DNA of 16,033 bases from 1-14-0-10-45-29 sp041650255 (GCA_041650255.1 JBAZLL010000013.1:1-16033); one strand, 5' to 3'. Counted from the first letter of the stretch, positions 1-9,116 are shown. The notes: generated by a model not told the origin, from the letters alone. Numbers and translations: made by a program.

Positions 1-1584
1 CATACACATCCAGTTTAGGTTGCCGCGTTCTCTCAACTGCTAATAGCATTACGACTTTGAGCTCGAACGTTTCAACAGATGGCGCAACTTGCTTCAACAT
101 CACAGCCGCCAATATCACGCTGGACTGCGCAGGCTACACAATCACAGGCAGTAATACTTCCAACACATTTGGTGTTTATTCAAATCAACATAATACAACT
201 GTGAAGAACTGTGTCATCCGCGACTTCTATCGCGGCATCTATTATTCTGGCTCTTCCAACAGCTCTGTATTAAATAACACTGTGAGCCGCTGTTCATATT
301 CCCCTATTGATGTCCGAAACGGCTCAAACATTACTATTGCCAACAATAGCGCAAGTTTTGCCGGAACTATCGACGGCGTAGTCGCAGCCAATGCCAACAA
401 CTGCCTGATTGAGAACAACACGGCATTCAACAACACCCGCGCAGGCTTTTTGGACTTTGCCGGCGACAACGTGAGCAGCTATAATAACGTGTGGAAAAAC
501 AACTTCGCCTACAACAACACCAATAGCGGCATGCTCATCACCCAACTGCTCAATTCCACCATTCAGAACTTTACGGTATCATCTGTTGTGGGCGAGGGAA
601 TCAACATCGCCTACACTCTGACGGGCAACACCTCTAATGTCCGTATATCGGGTCTTAACATCAACGTGCCGGGCAATGGCATCAACAACACTCGTGGCCC
701 CAACCTCTATATTGATTGTCTGGGCGGTTCTATTACCGGCAACAACGCCTCTTCGACCTACGGTGTCTATTCCAACCAGCCCAACACCACCGTGAAGAAC
801 TGTGTAATCTCCGGTTTCGAGAGAGGCATCTACGCCTCCGGCGCCGACTCCCTGATCGAATCCAACAACCTCACCATCACAAACACGCCCTTTGTCGCTT
901 GGAACTCGCGCGCCGCGATCATGCCCGGCGGTGACAACACCGTGGTGAGAGGAAACCGCATCACAACGGCTGGGAACTACGGATCCTCGCACGGCGTGTA
1001 TCTCTATCTGACCGGTACCCGCATCAACATCACCAGCAATTACATCAATCTGACCGGGATAACCAACACACCCTTGCCCATCTGCCGAAGCGCCGGAGCG
1101 ACCGATTTCATCATCCACAACAACACGCTGGTCTCGGCGGGCTCCACATCGCAAGATGGCGATATCTCCAACCTGAATAACGGGGCCAACAACGTGCTGG
1201 TCTATGAGAACACCATCTACACTGCTTACGGTGAATCCATCAATCTTAGGAACTACACCACGACCAACTGGACCATCCGCAACAACACGCTCATCGGCTC
1301 CAATGTCAGCACCGGCATCCAGATCGGGCAGCTCCCAAGCGGCATCTTGGTCTATAACAACAACATCACGGCGGGTGTGTGGATTGACAATGCCAACGAA
1401 ACCAACTACTTCAACACCACTGGTGCAGGCAACATCTATTATCTTGCAAACGGAACACCAAGCTGGAATGTATTTTCAATTTACAATGATGGCTCTTCCA
1501 ATTGGGCAACTTCCGGCTCATCCCGCCCATTCAATGCAACAACCGTTGGTGGCAACTGGTCTGGGGTCGGGCAGGATTATCATC
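1..1584 (+). repeat. Beta-helix repeat unit A of the surface protein
   Basis: First visible ~528-codon unit. It begins (C-R-V-L-S-T-A-N-S...) with a segment whose DNA is nearly the same as the start of the next unit: 104 of 110 bases match between 1-110 and 1585-1694. It closes with an N-E-T-N-Y-F-N-T-T-G-A-G-N-I-Y-Y motif segment near 1395-1584. Within it are two copies of a C-x-G-x-x-I...YGVYSN...TTVKNCVI..F..GIY motif (about 120-240 and 715-835), typical of NosD-like parallel beta-helix turns. More units may lie upstream, because base 1 falls in the unit junction. Confidence 0.8.
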
Positions 1585-4500
1585 CATACACCTCCAGTTT
1601 AGGTTGCCGTGTTCTCTCAACAGCTAATAGCGTTACGACTTTGAGCTCGGACGTTTCAATAGATGGCGCAACTTGCTTCAACATCACAGCCGCCAATGTC
1701 ACCCTCGACTGCAACGGCTTCTCGATCAGCGGCGGCAGAGGCGCCGCCACCTATGGCATCTATTCTACCGCACCCTACACCACGGTGAAGAACTGCCGCA
1801 TCTCCGACTTCGGTCGCGCCATCCAGTTGCATTCTGGTTGGGGGACCATCACCAACAACACCGTGTGGAACAACAGCGTCATGGGGATTTTCCTCGTGAG
1901 CAGCAACTACACCGTGGTGGCGAACAACACCGCCAGCTTGACGCTCAACTATGACGGCTTCGCGACCCAGAGCTCACACGATTGCCGGTTCGAGAACAAC
2001 ACCGCTTGGGGCAATGGCCGGGCCGGATTCTTGGACTACCTTAACTCCTATGAAAACGTGTGGAGCAACAATGCAGCATACAACAACACCCGCACCGGCA
2101 TGTTTGTCGTTCAGGCGATCAATTCGACCATCTACAACCTCTCCGTCGTCTCCACGAACGGCTCCGGCTTTTCGGTGGGCATGGACGGCTATGCCGCCGC
2201 ATCCGAGAAGGTGCGGGTGGTCGGACTCAATATCTCGACCACCGGGAACGGCACGCACATCATCAGCGGCTCGAACGTCTCAATCGACTGCGCCGGAGGG
2301 TCGATCATCGGCAGCAACTCCACTTCCACATACGGCATCTACTCCAACCAGTCCAACACCACGGCCAAGAACTGTGTCATCCGCGACTTCGATTGGGGCA
2401 TCGCGTTCGACAAGACGGACTCGGCGGCCATCCTCAACAACACCATCACCCAGATGAACGGCAGTTTCAGCTCCAGCGCGCGCGCCCTCGCGGTGAGCTA
2501 TGGGGAGACCAATTGTCTGGTGGCTAACAACCGCTTCACCTGCATAGACTGCCTCGGCGGCGCGCTGGCGGTCGGCAAACTTTGGAATTCAGTCGTGGCG
2601 AACAACACCCTCAACTACACCTTCAGCGGCATCGCCCCGATGTGGGCCGCGCTTCAGACCCACAACAGCGCCAACAACACCTTCCAGAACAACACCATCT
2701 ACTCGAGCGGCTATGGCATCGGCATCTCCCAGGCGGCCGCGAACATGCTTCATCAGAACAACACCTATATCAACAATACCATCCTCAATGCGAGCGTCGG
2801 CATACAAGGTTTCAATGTTTCATATGAAGCGAATAACTATTTCTACTACAACAATATCACGGCGTCAATTTGGGTAAATGGCACAAACGAAACCAACTAC
2901 TTCAACACAACCGGCGCCGGTAACATTTACTATTTCGCAAATGGAACTCCAAGCTGGAATGTGTTTAACATCCTCAACAATGGCTCTTCCAATTGGGCAA
3001 CTTCTGGCTCATCCCGACCATTCAATGCAACAACTGTTGGCGGCAACTGGTCCGGAAGCGGGCAGGACTGGTATCCATTCACCAATGTTTCCCGACCAAA
3101 CCTCTCAATCGCAAGCAATGTCAGCTTTACTAACTCAACCGCGGGACACTGGTTCTACGCAAATGCGACTGCTTCGGATGCAAATGGCGGTTCGGACATC
3201 ACGAGCTGGAATATTAGCACAAACATCGGCGCGTGCGTGAATTATTCCAATTCCACAAGCGGCAACAACCTAACTGTGGTATTCAACTGCTCGGGAATCG
3301 CATTCCAGAACGCAACTGTAAATATCACGTTCGCAGATTCCGCCAACTCAACCGCGAGCACTTCGGGCACGAATGCATATCCGAACAACATCCCGACAAT
3401 ATCTAATGTAACTATCAGCCCATCCACTCCAACCACATCAACGAATATATCTGCCAGCGCAAACGGGGTCTCGGATCCGGACGGCGACAACACGACCGTA
3501 ATTTACAACTGGCTGGTGAATGACACTCAATATGCAATAGTGAATATGCCGTTTGATACCAACATCTCCTCCACAACCGCCAAGGCGGTAAGGGATTATA
3601 CCGGATACAACAATGGCACGCTTGGTGGCGGCGTAGCTGCAAAATCCCCGACATGGACGCAGTCCGGATACTCTGGAGGCGCATATTATCTGAACGGAAC
3701 TCAGTTCATCAACCTCTCCAATTCTGCCAGCCTTAACTTGAGCCGTTATGCAACTTTCTCAATATGGGTAAAACCGAATTCAAGTTGGGTGAATTATGCA
3801 CAAATCATAGACAAATCAAGTGCCTCTTCAACAAGCTATCGCATGCAACGCTATTCAAGCACAAATTCATTGGAATTCTATGATGGCACAAACGTTCTTT
3901 ACGGCGGAACAATAGTTACTGGTGCATGGAACCATCTGGCGGTCGTAGTAAATAACGGAACTGCAACTGGCTACATCAACGGAACCCAAGTATTCAACGG
4001 AGGCGTGTTCAATCAGCTTACACAACTAAATACTTCCGTGCTCATCGGCTCGGAGTACGGCAACACTCAAGGCATGACTGGTTTTGTGGATCAGCTAATG
4101 ATATTCAACCGCTCGCTCTCTGCATCCGAAGTCCTCGCCCTTTATCTCAACGGCTCGCAGGTAATCGCGTCCTCCGAGTTGGGTGCCAATTCAAACTGGA
4201 CTGCGCAGGCATGGGCAAACGATCAATATAATGATTCTGACATGGTTTCCTCCAACACGACGGTACTTAGTTCCGCTCCAACAATAGTCTCAAACATAAC
4301 TTTCACTAATGCCTCTGCAGGTCATTGGTTCTATGCCAATGCAACCGCCAATTACAGTCTCGGCGGACAACATCTTGTTTGGAATGCATCAACCACAAGC
4401 GGCACCTGCATAAACTATTCCAGTTCCATAAGCGGAGTGAATTTGAGCGTGGTGTTTAACTGCTCAGGAGTTGCCCTTTCCAATGCGACTGTCAATATTA

Positions 4501-5723
4501 CATTCTTCAACGACTCATCCAAAGCTTCCACTTTTGGTTGGAACAAATATCCAAACCAATTGCCAAATGTAACCAACGCGTCAATTGAGCCTTCAACAGT
4601 TTACAAATCAACCGCGTATATCAACTGCACAAACGGAACGGTATCCGATGCGGACGGCGATAATGTAAATCTCACTTACCGCTGGTTCATCAACGGCAGT
4701 GTGGTCTCCGCGCAAACAAGCAGAAATATCACGAATTCATATTACAACAAATCGGATGAAATCATCTGTGAATTAACTCCGTTTGACGGCTATCAAAACG
4801 GAAGCCCGGTAAATTCCTCTGCGGTAACCGTTTCAAACAGCCTGCCCTCCATACAAAATCTCTCAATGTCAAACCTTACCCAGATGCAAATAGTTTATTG
4901 CTTTGCAAACATAACCGATGGGGACGGACAAACCGATTTGGTATGGACAAACTTCACACTTACCAACCCGAACGGCACAATAGTTGTGAACAACGTTAAC
5001 GGCACCATTCTAAACACGACATATTACAAATCCAATTCGTTCAACTTGTCGGTATGGGGCGACTGGATATGCTCCGTTCAGGCAACAGACAAATCCAACG
5101 CATCCGTGACACTCAATGGCACATTTACTGTAATTCGTGAATGGCAAAAATACTACGGCGCAACGCTTGGGCAACTCAAGCTCGGCTCGGGCATCAGCCG
5201 ATTCATGCTCAACTGGTCAACAACTCACGGCAAGACCGTGTATATTGCAGAGCCGAGCGTGAATGTTAGTTTCACATATATCTATCCGCTCGGAGTTTGC
5301 CCCAACGGCTCATTGCACACCGGCACCGGAATAAACGATTTCACCTCCGCAGACAGCGCACTTAGTCTTTCCTCCGCATCCGCAAGAACTATTTCGGGAT
5401 TCTTTGACAACGGCTCCGGGTTTGCAATCGCGACTGAAAGCTTTAGCGTGTTTGGCAGAAATGTTTCCAACGTTCCGGTTGCAAAGATTTCAACTTCTTC
5501 GCCCTTTAGCACAGGTATATTCTGGCAGGGAACCGCAGGCTCAAACGTATGCTACAATGGCGTGCAGGACTTGGTGTTCGCAGTGAGAATAAACTCCTCT
5601 TCAAGCGGAGTGTATGGCTCTTCGGATTACGAGATAATGATACCTGTTCAAATAGCCTCTTACAAGACGCCAAGCAATTCTCTGGTGGCATTTTACGGGG
5701 AATATAGAGGGCAGGCGGATTAG
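1..5723 (+). CDS. Giant beta-helix / Ig-like / LamG surface protein (5' end outside window)
   Basis: Predicted secreted cell-surface glycoprotein or adhesin, no recognised gene name. The frame is open from base 3 to the TAG at 5721-5723 (1906 codons). A TTG at 57 could be taken as a start, but the upstream codons (YTSSLGCRVLSTANS) recur inside the protein near base 1587, so the gene begins left of the window. Order: two tandem parallel beta-helix (NosD/PbH1-like) units, 1-1584 and 1585-3075; Ig-like module (3114-3530); LamG/concanavalin-like domain (about 3540-4160, with SIWVKP, AWNHLAVVV and VDQLMIFNRSLS); second Ig-like module (4290-4700); another Ig/PKD-like stretch (about 4840-5130); C-terminal domain (about 5140-5720). 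N-X-S/T sequons are extremely frequent, fitting archaeal N-glycosylation. No C-terminal membrane helix is visible, so the attachment mode is unknown. The signal peptide would be off-window. Domain calls rest on motif recognition. Confidence 0.85.
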   Translation, partial: YTSSLGCRVLSTANSITTLSSNVSTDGATCFNITAANITLDCAGYTITGSNTSNTFGVYSNQHNTTVKNCVIRDFYRGIYYSGSSNSSVLNNTVSRCSYSPIDVRNGSNITIANNSASFAGTIDGVVAANANNCLIENNTAFNNTRAGFLDFAGDNVSSYNNVWKNNFAYNNTNSGMLITQLLNSTIQNFTVSSVVGEGINIAYTLTGNTSNVRISGLNINVPGNGINNTRGPNLYIDCLGGSITGNNASSTYGVYSNQPNTTVKNCVISGFERGIYASGADSLIESNNLTITNTPFVAWNSRAAIMPGGDNTVVRGNRITTAGNYGSSHGVYLYLTGTRINITSNYINLTGITNTPLPICRSAGATDFIIHNNTLVSAGSTSQDGDISNLNNGANNVLVYENTIYTAYGESINLRNYTTTNWTIRNNTLIGSNVSTGIQIGQLPSGILVYNNNITAGVWIDNANETNYFNTTGAGNIYYLANGTPSWNVFSIYNDGSSNWATSGSSRPFNATTVGGNWSGVGQDYHPYTSSLGCRVLSTANSVTTLSSDVSIDGATCFNITAANVTLDCNGFSISGGRGAATYGIYSTAPYTTVKNCRISDFGRAIQLHSGWGTITNNTVWNNSVMGIFLVSSNYTVVANNTASLTLNYDGFATQSSHDCRFENNTAWGNGRAGFLDYLNSYENVWSNNAAYNNTRTGMFVVQAINSTIYNLSVVSTNGSGFSVGMDGYAAASEKVRVVGLNISTTGNGTHIISGSNVSIDCAGGSIIGSNSTSTYGIYSNQSNTTAKNCVIRDFDWGIAFDKTDSAAILNNTITQMNGSFSSSARALAVSYGETNCLVANNRFTCIDCLGGALAVGKLWNSVVANNTLNYTFSGIAPMWAALQTHNSANNTFQNNTIYSSGYGIGISQAAANMLHQNNTYINNTILNASVGIQGFNVSYEANNYFYYNNITASIWVNGTNETNYFNTTGAGNIYYFANGTPSWNVFNILNNGSSNWATSGSSRPFNATTVGGNWSGSGQDWYPFTNVSRPNLSIASNVSFTNSTAGHWFYANATASDANGGSDITSWNISTNIGACVNYSNSTSGNNLTVVFNCSGIAFQNATVNITFADSANSTASTSGTNAYPNNIPTISNVTISPSTPTTSTNISASANGVSDPDGDNTTVIYNWLVNDTQYAIVNMPFDTNISSTTAKAVRDYTGYNNGTLGGGVAAKSPTWTQSGYSGGAYYLNGTQFINLSNSASLNLSRYATFSIWVKPNSSWVNYAQIIDKSSASSTSYRMQRYSSTNSLEFYDGTNVLYGGTIVTGAWNHLAVVVNNGTATGYINGTQVFNGGVFNQLTQLNTSVLIGSEYGNTQGMTGFVDQLMIFNRSLSASEVLALYLNGSQVIASSELGANSNWTAQAWANDQYNDSDMVSSNTTVLSSAPTIVSNITFTNASAGHWFYANATANYSLGGQHLVWNASTTSGTCINYSSSISGVNLSVVFNCSGVALSNATVNITFFNDSSKASTFGWNKYPNQLPNVTNASIEPSTVYKSTAYINCTNGTVSDADGDNVNLTYRWFINGSVVSAQTSRNITNSYYNKSDEIICELTPFDGYQNGSPVNSSAVTVSNSLPSIQNLSMSNLTQMQIVYCFANITDGDGQTDLVWTNFTLTNPNGTIVVNNVNGTILNTTYYKSNSFNLSVWGDWICSVQATDKSNASVTLNGTFTVIREWQKYYGATLGQLKLGSGISRFMLNWSTTHGKTVYIAEPSVNVSFTYIYPLGVCPNGSLHTGTGINDFTSADSALSLSSASARTISGFFDNGSGFAIATESFSVFGRNVSNVPVAKISTSSPFSTGIFWQGTAGSNVCYNGVQDLVFAVRINSSSSGVYGSSDYEIMIPVQIASYKTPSNSLVAFYGEYRGQAD
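1585..3075 (+). repeat. Beta-helix repeat unit B of the surface protein
   Basis: Second ~497-codon unit, same order of motifs as unit A. Its closing segment (from 2886) aligns with that of unit A (from 1395) at an offset of 1491 bases with strong DNA similarity (NETNYFNTTGAGNIYY, then SSNWATSGSSRPFNATTVGG). Two more copies of the YGIYS...TTVKNC-type motif lie at about 1753-1830 and 2330-2410. The interior (about 1700-2805) differs from unit A in sequence and is GC-richer than the edges. Confidence 0.8.
3114..3530 (+). repeat. Ig-like module, copy 1
   Basis: Copy 1 of a ~139-residue extracellular module: SNVSFTNSTAGHWFYANAT, a C...NYS motif, LTVVFNCSG, NATVNITF, then an S-D-P-D-G-D-N segment followed by a Y-N-W strand. 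The last part resembles PKD/cadherin-type beta-sandwiches. It lies directly before the LamG domain. Confidence 0.65.
4290..4700 (+). repeat. Ig-like module, copy 2
   Basis: Copy 2 of the module, after the LamG domain: SNITFTNASAGHWFYANAT, CINYS, LSVVFNCSG, NATVNITF, then S-D-A-D-G-D-N and Y-R-W. The protein similarity to copy 1 is obvious while the DNA has diverged, so this duplication looks older than that of the beta-helix unit edges. LamG therefore sits between two paralogous modules. Confidence 0.65.
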
Positions 5724-5775
5724 TCTATAATCCATTACTAATCCATTTACTATTGCATCGCAATCAATTAGCCCG

Positions 5776-5860
5776 GCTTGTTTTAGTAAAAATGTGTCGG
5801 CTGTTTTAGTAAAAACAAAAAACAGCTTTGGTAAATATACAACTGCTTGCTTTAGTAAAA
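5776..5860. repeat. Four degenerate ~23-bp direct repeats in the convergent gap
   Basis: The core TTTAGTAAAA occurs at 5782-5791, 5805-5814 and 5851-5860, and a variant TTTGGTAAAT at 5827-5836. Core-to-core spacing is 23, 22 and 24 bp, and most copies are preceded by GCTTG- or GCTG-like bases. The core is itself partly symmetric (TTTAGTAAA). The repeats lie between two genes that end toward each other. I recognise no known family. They could be protein-binding iterons, part of a terminator, or remains of an integration site. Confidence 0.6.
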
Positions 5861-5903
5861 TTAAAACTCAATGAAAACAAAAACACGAGCTTGTAATAAA
5901 ATT

Positions 5904-5952
5904 AAAAAACAGTTTGCCCGAATCGGATATTGCCAATCGCTTTACCAATATC
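5904..5952 (-). terminator. Putative terminator of the T4SS-like operon
   Basis: Immediately after the VirB4 stop codon, GATATTG (5926-5932) and CAATATC (5946-5952) form a 7-bp inverted repeat with a 13-base loop. On the transcribed (minus) strand it is followed by an oligo-T run (A6 on the plus strand at 5904-5909) and another at 5879-5883. Archaeal RNA polymerase terminates mainly at oligo-T, so the T-runs are the stronger part of the evidence. Confidence 0.4.
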
Positions 5953-8900
5953 TATTTCTTTTTCTTCTTTGCTTTTGGCAAATCAACAGGCTTAAGCATG
6001 GCAATCTTTTCCTCATCGCTCATAAGCCCGTGAGTCATGGCAATCGGCAGGTGCATCTGCATTTTTGTCTCTGCGGGAGGTTTTTCTTTCTTCCCGCCCT
6101 CTGTTTGGGCTTGCCCGCTTTCTTCTACTTCTTCCCGTTTGCCCGTTATTCCAATGTTTTTTGCAATCTCATCCGAGCTTTTCATTGCCGCCCTAATCGG
6201 GGCGGACAAAAATTCCTTTCTCTTAACATTTTGTGCAGTACGATAAATCTTTTGCTTCTTGAGCGCATTCGGGTCCGTGGTTATCAAATCATGCTCAAGC
6301 GTTGATGTCTGCACGCGGTAAAAGAGCCTGTGCTTGTCTGAAATCATCAGCCCTTCTCCTTTTCCGACCGCGATTAATTTCTCATATTCGGGGTCTGTCA
6401 AATTTATTGTCTGCTTCATAAGCGGCATGGCGCTCTCCTTTTGATGGAATATGAACTGCGTGGACGTATTATTCAATATTGATTTTCCTGCCGCAGAGGA
6501 AAGCATATCCTCAAGCTCCTGCGTTACGAATACAAACGACACATTGTATTTTCGTGAATCCTTTATGATGTATCTCACATACTCCTCGGAGCCGGGGTAA
6601 TTCACCATTGTCCATCCTTCATCCATTATAAGCGCCTTTGGCGTCTTGTCGGAGAGAAGCTGGTGGCTGATATAATCAAATATCAAATAATTGAAAAAGT
6701 CCTTTAGCGTCTTGTCATTTTGATATTCGCGCAAATCAAAAATGTGAAGCTGTCCGCCCATCTTAACGGATGTCTGCCTGTCCACAAATCCGTAAAGATT
6801 TCCTTTCAAAAACGGTCTTATGGATATGAGTATAAACTGCAAATCATGGCGCATCTGCTCGTCTTTTGCCTTCTTCAATTTGATTTTTAGCTCATGTTCA
6901 AAGTCGCTCATGGTGACTTGTTTTTGCTTCTCTTTTGCATTCTCAAACAAGTCCGCAAGCGCATCCGCAATTATTCCTTCCTGATATTTTGTTAAATTTC
7001 CAGAAACGATTGAGAAGAGCCCCAGCAGGCTTCTTATCTTGTCATTTACCTCGCGCCCTGTCAAATCAAACGGATTGATGTAAGTGTCGTATTTTGCGCC
7101 GACTGTTGACACCACTCCGCCAAAATGCTTTGCAAGCGCCACATATTCCCCGTCCGGGTCCGTTATGAAAACCTTGTAGCCCTGCATCAAATATTTGGGA
7201 ATAATGCTTTTTGTGAAATATGATTTTCCCGAGCCGGACTCACCAAGTATTGATATGTGCTGATTCGGCAATTTTTGCAAATCCAATATAATCGGCGTGT
7301 CCATCCAGTCAAACGCAAAGAACATTCCCTGCGGGTCTATTTCAAGCGAGGAGGAAATGTGCGGGAAAGTCGCCGCAAGCGAGGAAGACGGAAATTCCCT
7401 TCTTTTGCCAAGCAAATCATATCCGCTAAGCCTTGTTGAGAAAACCGCTTTTCCCATATTATAATCTGCAACTTCAAAATCAATTGATGCGCCCGCCAAA
7501 TCTGATTTGCATTTTTCAAGCACAGTATCCAAATTCTTCAGGTTGTTTGCCTTGGCGGTAATGTAAAGCGATGCCTGGAAATATTTTTCCTTACCGGAAA
7601 CTATTTGCGTGTAGAAATTTGTCACTTCATCAAGATGCTGTTCCGTTTCAGGGTCCAAAAAGTCGGCGCGGGCTTTTTTCTCCGTTGAGAGCTTTAGTAT
7701 CGCGCTTCTGAATGTGCCCAACGCCTCGTTTATGTTCACCGGATAAATGTACATCGTCATATCATAGTCTTCGCGCCCATCAACGATGTTTGAGAGCCAT
7801 CCCAAATTCACCTGATACGGATAGCCAGTTGTTTGTATGACTTTCATATAAGTATTATCCGCCTTCAAATACTGTGGCGTAATCTTAATCTTGTTGGCAT
7901 GTGTCAGGTTCATGTGCTGTCCGTTGTAGAGCTCCTCGCCTCTTACTCTCTTTACCTTGAGCCCCGCCGCATCCAACTTGTCCGACAATACTGAAATGTG
8001 CTTTTCACATTCATCAAAAGCCCATCTGGTCTTTCCGCCGGATATGCCGACATGGCGCCTTCTCTCATCAACAGAAAATTCTTCCTCTCTTTGTTTTAGT
8101 GTCATATCTCTAAACTCTTTTCGCAAGAGCTCGTCAAAGTCAATGTCTGCAAAATAATATCTTCCCTTGTTGGCTTTTGCATATCTAAGCATCGCGGTCA
8201 GGGATTCAAATTTAAGCACGGGTCCGAATTTCTGGGCTCGCGCCGGAGCCTGCGAGGGCATCATTTCCTGGCTTTGGAAAAGCATTTTGTTTCCCGCAAT
8301 GTCAACCTTCACATAATTTTTGGGCTTTACAAAAAGCTTTCCACCTTCAAAAATTCCTGATATATTAAGCTCCGAGAAAAAAACTTCTGTTGCCAAAACC
8401 ATTTTTGTAATCGTGGAGCTTTCAATTCCGCGCGCCTGGCTTTTGAACCTTGGGTCCTGCACCTGAAGCACAACATAATGGTTTTTCGCCCTTGATTTAT
8501 TTTTTTTCAACTGCTCTTTTAGAAATTTCGCGTGCGCCTGCGAGTAAGTGTCAATGCCTTTTACCCCGTTCTTTTTCGCATCCATAGCATTTCTGTAAAT
8601 ATTTGCAAGATATTCTGACGCGTCAACCTCGTCGGATTGTACTATGTGCATAATCGGATACACAAGCTGGCGCAAATACATCTCGTAGCTGGCTATTTTC
8701 GCCTCTTTTGCCTCTTCCGAAAGCAGTGGGAAATTTATGGGAGTTACTTTCAGCACCGAGATAACCCGTCCGTCAAGGGTGATAATTTTGTCCTCCTCTT
8801 CAGAGCGCACATTTTTCAGAAGCTCCGGATTTCTTTCAAGCTTGGCATGATTTTGGGAAAAATAATAACCCACTCGCAGTGAAAGCCATCTGTCAACATT

Positions 8901-9116
8901 TCCAAAAGTGAAAAGCAGTGCGATAAAAAGCACCGAGCCCCAGATGAATATTGAATCCGAAGAGCCGCCAAGCATGTCGTTGGATATCACGAACACTGCG
9001 TAAGTGATTACAAAGCCGATAATAAGGAATGCAAGTTGTTTCACAGTGATTATTCCGCCCAGCTTTTCATCCACGTCAAATGTGTCCTTGGTTGGAATTG
9101 TCCGGTATCCGCTCAT
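5952..9116 (-). CDS. PrgI-VirB4 fusion, T4SS/conjugation-type motor ATPase
   Basis: A 1054-residue membrane-associated ATPase that would power pilus assembly and/or DNA or protein transport. Residues 1-105 look like PrgI (the Gram-positive VirB3 counterpart): a Y-R-T-I-P start, an I-T-V-K-Q-L segment and two membrane helices at about 27-46 and 55-72. Residues ~130-560 match the VirB4/TrbE N-terminal region in position and character. The RecA-like ATPase domain spans ~600-990, with Walker A GESGSGKS at 625-632 and Walker B ALIMDE with D832 and E833. The tail is low-complexity and ends in five lysines. The ATG at 9116 is preceded by AGAAGTGAT, a plausible Shine-Dalgarno sequence, 12 bases after the preceding gene's stop. 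VirB4/TraC/CedB-type is well supported. VirD4/TraG coupling protein is less likely, because of the PrgI portion and the neighbours. Confidence 0.88.
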   Translation of the reverse strand: MSGYRTIPTKDTFDVDEKLGGIITVKQLAFLIIGFVITYAVFVISNDMLGGSSDSIFIWGSVLFIALLFTFGNVDRWLSLRVGYYFSQNHAKLERNPELLKNVRSEEEDKIITLDGRVISVLKVTPINFPLLSEEAKEAKIASYEMYLRQLVYPIMHIVQSDEVDASEYLANIYRNAMDAKKNGVKGIDTYSQAHAKFLKEQLKKNKSRAKNHYVVLQVQDPRFKSQARGIESSTITKMVLATEVFFSELNISGIFEGGKLFVKPKNYVKVDIAGNKMLFQSQEMMPSQAPARAQKFGPVLKFESLTAMLRYAKANKGRYYFADIDFDELLRKEFRDMTLKQREEEFSVDERRRHVGISGGKTRWAFDECEKHISVLSDKLDAAGLKVKRVRGEELYNGQHMNLTHANKIKITPQYLKADNTYMKVIQTTGYPYQVNLGWLSNIVDGREDYDMTMYIYPVNINEALGTFRSAILKLSTEKKARADFLDPETEQHLDEVTNFYTQIVSGKEKYFQASLYITAKANNLKNLDTVLEKCKSDLAGASIDFEVADYNMGKAVFSTRLSGYDLLGKRREFPSSSLAATFPHISSSLEIDPQGMFFAFDWMDTPIILDLQKLPNQHISILGESGSGKSYFTKSIIPKYLMQGYKVFITDPDGEYVALAKHFGGVVSTVGAKYDTYINPFDLTGREVNDKIRSLLGLFSIVSGNLTKYQEGIIADALADLFENAKEKQKQVTMSDFEHELKIKLKKAKDEQMRHDLQFILISIRPFLKGNLYGFVDRQTSVKMGGQLHIFDLREYQNDKTLKDFFNYLIFDYISHQLLSDKTPKALIMDEGWTMVNYPGSEEYVRYIIKDSRKYNVSFVFVTQELEDMLSSAAGKSILNNTSTQFIFHQKESAMPLMKQTINLTDPEYEKLIAVGKGEGLMISDKHRLFYRVQTSTLEHDLITTDPNALKKQKIYRTAQNVKRKEFLSAPIRAAMKSSDEIAKNIGITGKREEVEESGQAQTEGGKKEKPPAETKMQMHLPIAMTHGLMSDEEKIAMLKPVDLPKAKKKKK

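Noticed and set aside
579..1154. 191-codon open frame on the minus strand inside the surface-protein gene
   Set aside because: Low-complexity antisense shadow of the GC-rich repeat core; no recognisable domain, promoter or ribosome-binding site.
5776..5860. CRISPR array interpretation of the intergenic repeats
   Set aside because: The repeat core is only ~10 bp with ~13-bp spacers, far too short, and no cas genes are present.
5871..6305. 144-codon plus-strand frame overlapping the 3' end of the VirB4 gene
   Set aside because: Antisense to a well-supported ATPase frame; translation is rich in F, L, C with no coherent motif.
5952..9116. HerA/FtsK-type chromosome translocase interpretation of the ATPase
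   Set aside because: The PrgI-like membrane N terminus, the VirB4-type length and order, and the pilin/polytopic neighbours favour a T4SS motor.
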